From Phoebastria nigripes (lineage: Eukaryota > Chordata > Aves > Procellariiformes > Diomedeidae), in the NCBI GenBank assembly GCA_035582835.1, contig JAYKAV010000411.1, positions 890,843 through 954,842 of the forward strand: DNA of 64,000 bases, written 5' to 3'. Of the stretch, positions 34,707 to 47,974 are shown one piece after another. Position 1 is the stretch's first letter, and each line of letters begins with the position of its first letter. Under the pieces are notes generated by a model. It searched no databases and was not told the DNA's origin. It saw only the letters and a list, made by a program, of their open reading frames with translations. The translations under genes were made by a program, and so were the position numbers.

Positions 34707-35389
34707 CTGAAAGAGAGAAAGGAAATGGTAGAACCCATACAAATTAGATGAAAATGGTCAGAGAGACATATATGTTACAAGAACAAATTGCCATCTGCAG
34801 TAAGAACTGAGCTACCAGGAAGTTGTAGAGACATGACTAGGCTACCTCATGTCGTTTTGCGTTTTAAAAATAATTATGAAATAGAAAAGTCACAAAGCAG
34901 GCAAATCAGTGGGGGTTCCCTCATTAGTGTTCAGTGCAACATTACCACCGCTGAGCTGAAAAATCTGAGAAGGTTCCCTTTTTTCCCTTGTCAATGGCTC
35001 TGTCTTTTAGAACTAAACTAGCTAGAGTAGCGAAAGATAATTGTTAGGAAAGGATAACAATGTTAATCCACATTCATTCTTGCAAAAACAGTTAGAGAAG
35101 TAAATGGGGAAATTAATATTATTTATATATCTCTCCATATAGTTATGCCTAAAAGCCTTTTTATATTAAAAAGAGAGAAGTTTTAAAACAAGCCATATAC
35201 CACGAAACAATTACACATGAAGAAATCCGATCCTTCAATTAGCACTTAAAACTGCAAGTGACCTACAAACAATGCTGTTATGAACAACGATGGGAACAGC
35301 AAACAGTTAAGCCACAGAAAACTAAACGAAGTTAGTGTCAAGAGCCTAAACTGAGCCCGTGCGGAGGGTTGAATACATGGTCTAAAAGG

Positions 35390-35690
35390 CTGCTTTTAAC
35401 TTAGACCATACTGCGCTGTTATTAAGACGTGCATGTGAAATATAATTTGGCGCAGAGAGCGTGCCGGATGGGAGCTTGCAGGGGGAGCCATAAAGAATGT
35501 CCTCCAGAGCCATGGCCTGCCCCAGGAGGGGAGGAGGGAGGGATGCTGACCCCGCGCCGAAACTGCGTGAAGTGGCGTCTAGGGCAAGGCAGAGCCCCAG
35601 TTTAGGAACACACTGCTTTATAGCTAAATCTGCGGCAACTGTTACAGCTGGCAGAAACGTTCCCATTGAGACATTTTTGACAGGCAGAAA
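35390..35690. promoter_or_regulatory. Candidate regulatory element with local CpG enrichment
   Basis: About a dozen CpG dinucleotides fall in roughly 280 bases (for example ccccgcgccg near 35550), while the flanks have almost none. It includes gagccataaag and a purine-rich gaggaggga stretch. The frames that cross it on both strands have no recognised protein. It could be an enhancer or a small CpG island, but no gene start is evident. Confidence 0.3.
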
Positions 35691-36139
35691 ATGGAATTTC
35701 AGCTAAACAGATTTTTTTTTTTTTGGTGCACCTTTTCTTCTCCCCTAAAATACCAATGTTTGAAAATCTATTTTTATGTGAAAGTATTACCTCCCTGATA
35801 CTCACTCGACACTGGTATTTCGGAAGAGCATCTAGGATGCCATATCAGTATTAGTATACAGATGCTGGTATTTTGTTTGCTGAGGCCAGCAGACTAGGCT
35901 GTACGACTGTATGCTAATACTCGCTGTCTGGATGGGATAGATTTATTTTTCTTAGACCCCACAAATTTTATTTTAAAAAAGTCTAGTTTCCTATTTAATG
36001 GAAATGAGACAAAAGATGGACATAGTTCAGAGGAACAAGCTGTACATAAACCCAATGAGAATATAAAACAGATGTGGGAAATTTGCAGTTTGTGGTTTAA
36101 ATAGAAGGACTATAGGTTTTTCCTCACGTAAGTTTTTAT

Positions 36140-36375
36140 TGTTCTAAACCATATATGTCATATATATTAAAAGTATATACATATGGTTTATGTATATACA
36201 AATATATATAAGATTTACAAGGCACTTAATCCTTTATAAGAGTCATGCTTATTGAAATGAACACAGAAAGTATCTAGTGTGGGGGTTTTAGTGCATTTTG
36301 AACCAAATTTGTATGTACTTAATATACAAGCATATACATACACACATATACACATACATATTTATGCATATAAAT
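36140..36375. repeat. AT/CA-rich simple-sequence stretch with inverted repeat
   Basis: Irregular 'tatata', 'catatacacata' and 'gtatata' words occur here. The arms aaaccatatatg (from 36146) and catatggttt (to 36190) can pair. No gene is present. Confidence 0.7.
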
Positions 36376-37620
36376 AATTTATTTCAGTGCAAAGTTCCCT
36401 TATTAGCAAATTCTAAAAATCATATCCGTCTCTCAGGCAATATTTAGTGACATTCATCAATGAGAATTAAAATAAGAAACTCGACTCTGAGCGTACTGTT
36501 GAGAGGGCACAATCCTGAGAAACCAGGATGTGAAACTGCCCATTTCCTCCATGGAAATTTGACTGATCGCTGTCTCCAAGTATCCAGGCTTGCATACCCA
36601 AACTAGGAAAATACCCTTCTAGGGAGCAGCACAGGGAGGTTTGCTCTGAAGAGCCCCTGAGAACAAGCAGAGCGTATGAGCCACGGCATGGGGCTGGTCG
36701 GCGAAGTGCTACAGGGACACCACTATAGCAGCAAAAGTCACACAATGCAGTGCCCAGCTAAACTCGGAGGAAGGAGCAGCAACTACCAGATTAGGTGTGT
36801 CAGCTGCCTCCTCTAATGGGGTGGGCTTCGTTCAGGTGGCGGACAGAGTAGAAACGAGGCTTTACGAACCAGGGCATGCTTTGGTGCCAGGTCTTTGATT
36901 TCAGATAGGAGTCCGAGCAAACTGCAGGAGTCAGCTCACAGCTGATACGCTTTCAGCTTTGGCACAAGGGGCAGGGACTTACAGCTCAGTCTTCCCTATT
37001 TTACCAACACCATATATACACAGACTGAGGGATTTTGTATACTCCAAGCTGGTTTACTTGGTATTAGCCTTGCACCCTCGCTCAGAATACAATTTATGCT
37101 TCCAAATGCATTGTTATAATGGCTTTTCTTGCACCCCATTCATCCTCTGGACAATGAAACTTCAAGGATTTCCAAGTGCAAAGCTCTGTATACTCAAGGG
37201 GAAAGACAGAGGATGCAGGATGCATTTTATTTTTAGGTGTTCCTATTGGAGCCTTGATAACTGTCTTCTACAAGTTTAGAAAATGTGAAAAAACAAAAAC
37301 AAATAAAAGTGCATGATGTCTCAAAATTGTTTCACAACACTTAAATACAGGCGCAAATTCCTCCACTGCTATATGCAGTGGTTATTATGTATTTTATCAG
37401 GTAATATTTTGCTTGCTTTTGCAACAGATGTCAGTTTAAAGAATGTCTTTTATTTTTCCTGACCTTCACAATCAGTACTTATCGATTGGAGCTTCACTTT
37501 TGTTTCCCAAAAATCAAAGTGAAATAAAACGCCTTGAGTGGAAATCAAAAGTCTTTGACATATAGCAGAAAGCTTGCTGTGCAATATTAGTACCCAAAGG
37601 CAGCTCAGAATTCTTTGTTA

Positions 37621-37833
<213 letters not shown>

Positions 37834-38042
37834 TTAGAACAGATTTTTTTTTTTGTCTACAATAATATTTGAATACATATTACCATTTGCAGACCTCTAC
37901 CAACTGTTTCATTTTCTATATTTGCCATAATACCATGGAATAAAGAAACAAATAAGACTTTTAATGGAAGACTTCTGATTTAAACATTGGAACTGAATAT
38001 TTCACAGATTTCATCCTGACTAATGATCAGAAATTCACTTTA

Positions 38043-38096
38043 TAGATACACGCACACACAGAGAAACATACACATATATCTATACGTACACATACA
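38043..38096 (+). repeat. CA/TA-rich simple sequence
   Basis: A short interrupted run of 'cacacaca' and 'tacacata' words. It is low-complexity. Confidence 0.6.
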
Positions 38097-38174
38097 ATTG
38101 TNAAGACTTTAAAAGTTATATAAAATTTAATTCTATGAAACTTCTGACATTTGGGCATTCACATGAACATCAAA

Positions 38175-38770
38175 CTGTTTGTACCAGGCCAGATGCGACG
38201 CCCACCTTGCCTTGTAGCCTGTTTCTAACAGTGGACAGGAACCCCCCTCCTTTTTCATTAGCTATCCTCTACAGTCACTTCATTTCTTCCCAGTTTCTTT
38301 TTATTTAGCTCCTTTTAGGTTTTGTTAGGTCAGGCATCAGTCTGGCTGTAAGNGACACTGACCAGCAACACATGCTAAGGACAAATACAGGAGTAGGGCA
38401 ATAATGCAGCATCATTTCTAGTTGTGGCTCAAGCAGTTCCTGAGGAGAAGATACAAGTGATAAGTTCTGTTTAATAGTCACCAAAGGATTTTTCTAGTTG
38501 TTCTGTGGACTGTGGTAAACTTTCCACAGCTGCAATGTCCCGAGGCAGGAAGCACCACAGTTTTACCATCCTGTATGAAGAAATATCTCCTCTCTCTTGT
38601 TTTGTACTTGCCTCCCTGTCATTTTCATTTGAGGCCCTCTAGTTCTCGTATGGGAATAGACAGGAGCAATCATGCTTTTTTCACCTAATCTGTATTATTC
38701 ATGACTCTCTAAGCTTCCATCATAAAAGTTACACCGGTCATTGTCAACCTTGGCAAGTACTTGGAGGCAT
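38175..38770 (-). mobile_element. CR1 LINE 3' fragment
   Basis: The plus strand reads as the complement of a CR1 3' end. It contains gtaccaggccagatgcgac at about 38181 and a 'cctgtttctaacagtggaca' segment at about 38219. It continues with 'ggcaggaagcaccacag' at about 38543, 'tgaagaaatatctcct' at about 38575, 'tttcatttgaggccctctag' at about 38624, and a trailing 'cttccatcataaaagtta' part. The order and spacing fit the 3' untranslated end and last part of ORF2 of sauropsid CR1. It is a diverged, immobile copy on the same strand as CAMKMT, 0.4 kb upstream of the exon at 37748-37808. Confidence 0.8.
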
Positions 38771-41574
38771 CCATGCAAATTTACCCCTTCAACACCATTC
38801 ACTCATGAAACTAGCTGTTTTGTCAGACCAGTTTCCCACCTCACTTGAACATCTAACTGAAGCACCGTGGCTCACGGAGAGGGCAGCACAGATCCTGCGT
38901 GGCTTGCACGCTCTCCTGCAGGCACCAGTCTCCATTGCTGGAGGGAGCCTGGGGAAAACAGAGTCGTATTCAGGCACTTGAGTTAGGTTCCCAAAGTTAA
39001 GGGAGGATGAATCAAAGGCATATGTGGCCAAATTACAGTTGTATGTGTTTTCCATCTGTTGTTGCTTAGCAATGAAAAAACATGCTTACGTGTCTATCCA
39101 CAAGTAAAAACCAGGGTTAGCCTCCCCCCACAACACACAGCATTATGAATTCACGTGACAGAAACTAAATACTATGGACTACAGACACTTCAACGGTTTC
39201 AGTAAACTTAAAAACAGACATGGGGGAGCATCCTTTAGATATTTCTAGACAGCTAAGCTGAATTCCATGCAGCTTACTATGTATGTGCATCCTTTAGACC
39301 ATTTTTTATAATTTTTTATTCTCGAGACTTTAAAAACTTCACAACATATTTAANAGAAACAGAAGTTTGGGAGAAAAACTGTCTTCCTTTTAAATCACTT
39401 AGAGCCTAACTGTAACCATCAAATGTATAATTCTTCCTTTCCATCCAGTAAGTATTCTGAACTACCCTTACTCATAGTGATAAATAATGAAAATTTATGA
39501 ATATGTTGTCTGCATGCAGGCCAAGCAAAAGCCTAGACAGGATTTGGCCAAAACTTTGCATATAACTTTTGTATGACAAAGATCTTAAAGGTAAAAAAAA
39601 AAGAGAGTGACGATTCATATGTATGACAAAACCACTAAAGCAATATTGGTATTTGTCCTGTTTATGATGGTTTAGGCTGATTAGGTGTTTGCAAACATGC
39701 TATTTTGCTTAGACTTGCTAAGGGTTAAAATAAAATATTCACACACGACTACCCATTCTTCAGTGAAACATACACTAAGAATTGTACAGGATTTTCCATC
39801 TCCCTTTTGAGCATTTCAATGCTTTTGAGCACTGAAATATGCTAAAATGACAGATTTTGCAATAAATACAATAACTGTTTAAATATTTTAGTGTGTAATA
39901 TAAAGAATGTTTCAGTTTGCAGTGACTGGTGTATACTCAAGCAATAAAAGTGCTTTTTTAATATTTAGTGAAGACACGGCTAATTTAATACCATTTATAA
40001 TACTTATATCTCACATTACAAAAAAAACCCCGCACCTACAAACACAAAAATCCTAAACCCTTTATAGCAAACTTTTAGCCTGAGCGGGTTTTAAAAATAC
40101 TCGTCAATTGTAGCAAAATCCTTCAACGTCTGAGTTTTCAGTACCCTCAGTCAAATGTCTCTCACTTTTCTACGGTTATTATTGAAAGGGCACTTTGAAT
40201 GGTGTCACTAAATCTTTTATGAGGGGTCACTGTTCTTTCCCCTGCTACCATTACAATGTTGATACTGGCTGAAACTGCAGGTGTATCAGATAGCTCTGTG
40301 CTGAGAGAAGGGTAAAGCACCTTTGGAAAGACAATGCTCTTCTTCAGGCAGATGCTAGCGATGCACACGACTCTCCTNCCCGCTCCTTTCCCCCATAGGG
40401 AAGGAAGTATCACCTCAGCAATGATGTAAGTGGCTGGCAGCTAAAGAAGCAGGAGTCAGGAGGTCTTTCACGAACACAGGTTTCAAGTGTGGAAGCACAC
40501 AGTGCTTCCAGCTAAGCCAAGAAGCCAGAATACCTGCATTAATTTTAGTAAAAGGAAAAGCTTCTCGTGCTTGAACAGGTAGGTAAGCCTCTTTACCTTC
40601 AAAACAGGGATAAGCTTAAAGATCCATGTGGAGGAGTTTGCATTCTGTCTTCTTCCCCTTCACTCTGACCTACATTCACCAACACAATGACCTACATTTT
40701 GAAGTTGCAAGTATAAGATAGTTCTGCTTCTGTTAGAAAACATACAGCTGTAACGCAGAAATGCAGCAATTCCTATGAGTTAACAACTACCACTAGGTTG
40801 TGAAAAGCATAATTTATTTCCTGCAAACACATACATACGGATACGGATTAAGTTTCCTGCGAACATGCTTAAAATAATTCTTTCATATTTAAAATAAAAT
40901 TATTCTCATTTTGTATTATGAATTTTATTATAAATACATAACATTGGATGGGTACCTATTTGCATGTGCAATTACTTAGACACGATAGTCAATTATTTAC
41001 ACATGTGTAGGCAAAAGAATATCAAAAGGCCCCCAAATGGTGCTTGTATTTAAAAGGCTATAAATATACTACAAGTCCTAGACAGAGGGGCTAAAAATCT
41101 CACTGTACAAGGAAAGAGAGAGAAACAAGAGTTTCTTTTTGCAAAAATAAATATCTTGTGACATTTACTGGAGGTTTTAAAACTCTTTACCACCTTGATA
41201 ACTACAATGTGAAAACAGAGAATAGTTGCCAGAGAACATCGGAATCTCTATTGAAACAAATAAAAAAATTAAGTTGTGTTGGTGTTTAAAGGAGAGCCTC
41301 AAGAAGGACTGCGATTGGGCATGTCTGAACACATGGGAGAGAAAGAGTGCTCACAGAGCAACGCCTGCCCGCATTTCAACTCTTGGCAGGTATCCTTTCA
41401 CCATTAGGATGGAGTAGGAGATCCACTACNAATGTGCCATAAGAGCGATGATGTCTACTGCCAGACAGCTCATGATACTTACTACAGTAGCAGGGGTAGA
41501 AAAACTTTATCACTAAATAGTATGATAATGGATGGAGAAATGCTATCTATGCAGAGACATACAAAATGCAGGCA

Positions 41575-41760
41575 TTTCTACAGCACTTATCACCATATCA
41601 TAAAATCTCACCACAGTAATGCAGAAGAAGAACTTGATGACATAATGAATTTCTATTGTCCCAATTTTGCACATTAGGAACCAAAGTAGGAGACCGAGAC
41701 AGATTAAGTTACTTAAACACACAGAATGAAATTATGAGAAGGCCAAGAAAAAAACATGAG
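41575..41760 (-). repeat. MIR SINE remnant
   Basis: The plus strand has a 'ctattgtcccaattttgcacat' core, then 'gattaagttacttaaacacacag', in the order and spacing of the complement of MIR. It is long but diverged. Confidence 0.65.
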
Positions 41761-42225
41761 TCATCCTAACACCTTGAGGTATGATGTAAGCAAAAAAGAC
41801 ACCCAACCTTTTCCTATAGAGGAACAACACTAACAAAAATCACAATAATGCTAAGAACACATAAATTAAGTTGGTTTTATTACTCTTATAGTGCTCGCTA
41901 ATGGAAAGTGTCAGGTCCTTCTGCAATAGCCATGGCACAACTGTTCTTTAAAGCAACCTTCAACCCACGTGGACTAAATCATGTGTAGACAGCCTTCTGA
42001 GGATGTTTTGTTTTAACCATCAGGTGGAGCACCACTAGTCCAAAGCAACACAAAACCTGTGTTTCTTCTGCACCGAATCTAAAAATGCTGAACCCTGTAT
42101 ATTACAGAAAATTTTCTACTAGAAATAAATTATCCAGTATTTAAAAAAAAAAAAAAAAAAATTATGTTTCTCCTCTGTGGCTTTTTACCACATATTTTAA
42201 AGAAAGCTGTCACACATTTGGATAA

Positions 42226-42699
42226 CAAATATTGAGATCTGATGTGAAGTTCTTAAAGAACAGCATATTATTAGAAAATTCTCAGGACAGAGTGCTGAGA
42301 ATTTTGAGATGTGTCTTTTTAAAGAAGACGTTTGATTATTGGAGCCATTATGTCTCCGCACTGCTCCATAGGTACAAAGAAGTCACAGCAGCTACTGATT
42401 ACTTTAACTGGGATAGTGCAAGATTAGTGGAACTCTGCTCTACTGTCTGCCAACGCTACACACAGGAAACAAACGGGCAACTGGAGGTGACAGGTGAACC
42501 GTCCCTTGAAGCTCTGAGTAGGAGGTATAAAGTTCTCCTACAACTGCTTCACTCATGCGAGGAGATGAAGAAGTTCCTTTCCAAGCTAAGCCAAATGGAA
42601 AGTTCTGTTACTTTTCCCTACCACTTCACATGGCCACATGTACAGACGTCTGATCTCAAAATTCAGATTTTGTCTTTTCTTTGCACTATTAAACTATGA
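42226..42699 (+). CDS. Unrecognised coding-like open frame (possible exon or retrocopy fragment)
   Basis: I do not recognise this protein. The frame is open for about 158 codons between an upstream TAA and a terminal TAA/TGA-bounded end. It has no ATG near its 5' end: counting from a TTG at 42232, the first Met codon is residue 112. Residues ~45-125 look like real protein. They include a stretch reading YKEVTAATDYFNWDSARLVE, then a Cys- and Gln-containing part, then amphipathic helix-like RRYKVLLQLLHSCEEMKKFL. A possible splice acceptor (ctgctccatag) ends at 42371, just before this stretch. The final ~15 residues look like random sequence. It lies antisense inside the CAMKMT intron. It could be an exon of an overlapping gene, a decayed intronless copy of another gene, or chance. 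The length and composition make chance less attractive, but there is no independent support. Confidence 0.25.
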   Translation, partial: QILRSDVKFLKNSILLENSQDRVLRILRCVFLKKTFDYWSHYVSALLHRYKEVTAATDYFNWDSARLVELCSTVCQRYTQETNGQLEVTGEPSLEALSRRYKVLLQLLHSCEEMKKFLSKLSQMESSVTFPYHFTWPHVQTSDLKIQILSFLCTIKL

Positions 42700-45600
42700 G
42701 ATATCTTCCTATTCATTTGAAGTTTCAAGTAAATTTTGTACAAATCCTATCTTAACTCTCAAAAGCAAAGACAATTTAAATTTGAAAAGTCAGTCATTTT
42801 CCCCAGATGAAGCTACTCAAAAAGGTCTTTTTTTCTATGTCCTGATTCTTGACTACATGAAATCACCTTATTTGCTTTAATACTCATAAAAGTGAGAGGG
42901 AAAAAAAAAGCATTATGGGNAAAGAGATGAATAATGTCTCAAAAGAAGTACCAACAATGGCACTGAACAATGATGAATTGTTTTCTGACCCTAAGAAAAG
43001 TACTTTTTATCCTTCCTGACACCAAGACACATTGTTGGTGGAGAGCAGAAAAACCTTTGGCAACACAATGGAGTGTGCAGAGGTGTTCAATTAAGTACCT
43101 ATCTGGACAGGCAACCATTCCCCATCTCCTCTGCTAAAAGACTGTAGAGTGGATGGAAAATCCCCAAAACTAAGATATCTGCTGGAACAGGCTATTCCAG
43201 GAATTTAACATAAGGAATTCTAGGAATTTAAAATCACGTCCTTCCACTCTTACTGTAGCATCATTACAATCCTAATTTTACAGTATCAAGCCTTATTTTC
43301 TACTGACTATGCCTTATATTCAAGTCACAAGGGAAGGTAAGTTTGATGATCTTATCCTGGTTAGTTTTTGTGTGGATCACCACCACCGTGCATAGCAAGA
43401 AGCACGGTACATCTGTTGGAGGTCCCGGAGAAGTAAGAAAGCAGGTCAAAATCAAGGTTCAACAGCACAGTGATTTGGAGTAAATTTCAAAATGAGGCTC
43501 TAACCAATATTATGAGCCCTTCTGTCAGTGCAGTACTAAAATTCACTTCCAAGTCAAAGAAAAAATATGAAATTATGAATAGCACAATTAAGACTAAGTA
43601 CAAAGTGGATGCACAGCATATGTCTGCCAAATACACCTTGCTAGTAACATATAACATGGTTGTTCTAATTTGAGTAATTGCTTGAGTAAAGACTACTTGT
43701 AACTAATTGTACTGCTGTAGTTAGTTCGTTTGCATGGATAGCTCTCAAAAATACTTTTAGCTCTCGACTTTCTTCAAACTCCATACCTCAAGCCCCTTTT
43801 CAATATAATTTTATCATAAAAAATGTTGCTTAGTATAGTCAGGAAGTAAAGATTTTATTTTCATTCACTTGTTCACACAGCATGCAAAATGTGACACAGA
43901 TGAAAGGATAATCAGTAATCCAGGTTACCTAAGATCCCACCTAAGGTGTACTGAATCTAAAAAACATAAACACATGTAATAAGGCACTATTACCACAAAT
44001 ATTCAAATTTTTAGCTGCCATAAAATGCATGTATAGAAGATTGGAAATCTTCCATAGAAAATGATTTTCATAGTAATCTAAAGACAAGTCTGGTCACTTT
44101 AGTAAAATGAAGAAACAGAGGGAATTGCTAAGTGAGGAAAAAACCCACTGAAAAAACCTCTTGTTATTTCATTCTGTTTGCAGTATACAAAACCCCTGTT
44201 TTCAAACTTGCATCCTTAAGTTTAAGTTTACACCCATCTACAGCAGAAGCAGATAAAAGAGGGGTCATCGTCACCAAGTTGGTTGCAGATGGTGTGCCTG
44301 GAATTGTAAAACTATTTTCCTACAAAAGTTAATTTGAGAGCAGGTTTTCAAAAGGAGAACAGCTACAGAGTACTGTGCTCTTCTGGACATTTGACCACCT
44401 CAAGTGTCAACAGGAGAGCTAACCTGTTTTGAAAGTCCAATTGTCTAATCTGAGGCTCTGCATTCTGAAATTTACCCCAAGTGTATTTGCAAGCAAGCAA
44501 CTTCAGCGATAAATGCACACACTGTGAAAAAAGAAAAGTATTTAATAGCCTTTACAGTAGCACCTTACACCTGTGCCTTACTGCACCTGACTTTTGCACA
44601 TGGCAAACCACCTTTTAAGTCCAGTGAAGAGAAGTAATGTGAGACAGGGAGAATGGTTAGCTTACTTTTTCACAGCAGGAATGCTATAAGTGAGTTTGAA
44701 AAGGTACAAGAACACCAGAAGAAACAGAAGATATAAAGAGAAACATGTCTCGCCATTGTTCCCTAAGCACATACATTTTATAGAAACTCTTGTCTCTCTT
44801 TCAATCTAAAGCAGAATTCATGATATTCAGATCATTGAAAAATATGTATAAGCACCGGCTGAGACCTTCAGCCTAGGCAAAATGGCCTCAGCACTGTATC
44901 TCTCACTTTCATTCTCATTATTATTCATGACTAGGAGGGAAACATGATGGTCTGCAATCTGCAAATTTCTTTTAGAGTGCAAACTTAAGAGGCTCGGTGG
45001 AACTGATGTGGAAATACAGTAACGCATATCTCTTCCATAAGAAAAATTGGCAAACTGTACAAATCTACTTGTATGATTGTCTTTAACATCCTTTTTCCAA
45101 ATGAATGAATTTGATTGTGTTGTGTGGGGTTTTTTTTACCTAGTTTTCAAATAGTTATTAAAAATTAAACAACACTGGAACAAACCTTTTGTGATTATAG
45201 CCTTCATTCTCCTGCAAAAAACTGGATCTATAAATTTATGTACCATTGTAGATGTAAATTACAAAATTTTATATTCAACTATATTAAAACATCTATTCCA
45301 AAAATGATTACCAGTTGTGAAAAGCAGACAGGCTTATCACTTGCTGTCAGTTGTTCATGTCTAGTTAAGCAATAATGTGCTAAAACTGCTCTTTTGTTTT
45401 GTGTAAGAATTTTGGCAATAGAAGAAATGAACACTCGTTTAATAAAAACTCAGGCTGCTTTTTGCTTTGATGGAGGAAGCAGCTGCCTGTTTTCATTTGC
45501 TGCAGAGCAGCAAAACCCATCAATATAATAAGCAGCTTAGATGCATCCATCCACAGCATCTGTAAGGATATAGGGCTATTCGCTCAAAACCAATCCTTGG

Positions 45601-46862
45601 TTTAATTTTAACAAAGATGTGTCTGACATATTTGAAAATGCATTATAATAGGGTTTTGAAATACTAGCATTTTCTCTTTTCTTTTTAAATACTTTTCACA
45701 GATATTGAAAAGCAAGTATACATATTGGAATGATAGAAATGATAAAACAAATATTGCTATGGCAAACAGCAGAACTAGCCTAAAAATGCAAAGATGGAAC
45801 ATTAAGAGATACCTTCTGGTTCATAGACTCTCCTGTCCCTTGAAAATATAGAAAAATAGTATTTTAGTCTTTTCAATAAAGGGTTTTTTCACCATAACTA
45901 AGAGCAGAGAAAGATACTAGAAATAAGTATCACAGAAAAAAAAACCTGCAAAGATCATAGATACATTATACAACAATATTTCCTGAGGTACAATTTTCCT
46001 TCCCTCCCTCATGCTTTCTTAAAAGTAGATTAATATTAATGCTGATTTCAAAGATACTTATCAAATTGTTTTCTACTATTGCCTGAAAGTAATATAATTT
46101 TTTACTAAGTTTCAGCAGTGTGAGTTTGTCCCAAGTGACAACTTCTAATTGCAATAAAAATTTTTAATTAAAAACAGAGTTATAGGACTTTAATATATAA
46201 TTACAAAAACAGGAAGAGAGAGATAAAAGACCACCTGAGATGTAAACCATAAAACTCTATTTTCACTCTAAAAATGTGATATGGCACATTTATATTATTA
46301 AAAATTCTTAAGACATTATTATTATTTTAGTGCTGTTCGGCTTTCTAAGACCTTTCTAAGCTGAGCTTTTAGATGATTTGCACATTAACTGAGAAGTCAG
46401 ATAATTCTTAATCCTCCTCTTTTTCAGATCCAATAATGGATAAGGGAGCATCTTAGCATGATCAACTAGCAATCTGCCTAGCCTGAGTGGTAGTACACCT
46501 GAACTTAGGATTAGTCATCCGGTTTTCATAATATCTGATTTAAATGAGCACTCATTCTGGGAAGTGTAGAAAAAGAATATTCAATGATATTTGAACTGTA
46601 CCATTTCAATATGTAACAATAAATTTTGAGTGCATGCATATTCATTTGCTTCACAAACAAAAAGCTATATACAGAAAGGAAGATTTCAAAGAATCGTGTC
46701 CAGACAAATAGTTGGATAGTTCAATTAAATAACTGCTTTTTTCAGTATTCACAATAGCTTATAGATATAATCAACCATATCTCAGCTGTAGCCTTGTATC
46801 TCTATCTAGTCAATTCCAATATCCTAATTTCACTTTTGCCTATAGATGAAGTAAGAAAACTA

Positions 46863-46937
46863 GTTGGTTTGGTGTTTTTTGTGTGTTTTTTCATGGGGTT
46901 TTTGGGTTGTTTTTTGGTTTTTTGTTTTGGTTTTTTA
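46863..46937 (+). repeat. G/T-only tract
   Basis: About 75 bases are almost entirely G and T in T(3-7)G(1-4) blocks, for example ttttttggttttttgttttgg. On the CAMKMT strand it is an A/C tract. Confidence 0.8.
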
Positions 46938-47974
46938 CAGATATATCATGGGTAGAGAAGGTGACAAAACTGTAGATTAACTCCGGTTACTAATATAGTC
47001 TATCTTCCTCAAATATTTGATACAGAACATGGAAGTTTGGGTAACTGATCTATGCACCCTTATGTAGTGCTCAAGACAAATAAAGTGGAATTTATTCGGG
47101 GGATTTTGGTTGTGTTCGGAAGTGGAGTCTAGAGCTTGGATTTCTCGCGTTTGGTTTGCCCCCCCCATCAAATTAACTAAACAAAGACGATACCTTTTTG
47201 GTCCTAGTAGCTTCTGATTCAGTATTTTTCTCCTTTATCAAACTCCGCCATTCTACGTAGTTTACCAAAGTATTAGAAAAGCATCTGCTCTGTGCTGCCG
47301 GGAGATATTAATTGTGTGCAAGTGGAAATAATAATTGCGTGCACAGTTCAGTTTGAAGGCTTCGGACCATCTCTCTCTAACAAAACAGTATATCTCAGTA
47401 CTTGGAACTTCATATACTGGCAGAAGCTGACCACACATCCTACATATTCTTAAATGAAATCGTTAGGTCACCATATTCAATGAGCCTTGATTCTTTCTCC
47501 GGGGGTATCTTCAACTGGTGCTAAGCGTGCAATTTTTAAAAGTCTACACTACCGGCAACCATCCTGCAGCAGGTGCCCAAAATCTCCCTACGTTACTAAA
47601 CCTTGTTTTCAGCTCTCACATGAGATTAGAATTGTAATGAGTTCTTTAAGTGAGAACGCTGCACAAGGATGAACCACTCTCAGACATCTCATCTATTTAT
47701 AGATCCACATGGTTCTATGTTCCATAGGAATTTAGACTGTAAGAGTTAAGGCAAATGCTATCATTTATAGTGAGGAAAAATATTTAAAGTTTTTTGTGAA
47801 AGGCCAAGGATTAAATAAGCACGAAGATCCTTCAGATCCTTCCAGGTCAGGTTTGACATACATTCATAGGGCAACACAAGAGAACTTACACTACCATTGC
47901 TCATGGCTGGTTTTTGCCTGAACAGGTTTCAAGAACCATAGCTGTTGATCTGGCACTTTTCATGAGCACTAAAT

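Noticed and set aside
38789..39055. Minus-strand frame considered as an upstream CAMKMT exon
   Set aside because: The residues do not match the expected CAMKMT N-terminal half, and the split-Cys phase is not satisfied.
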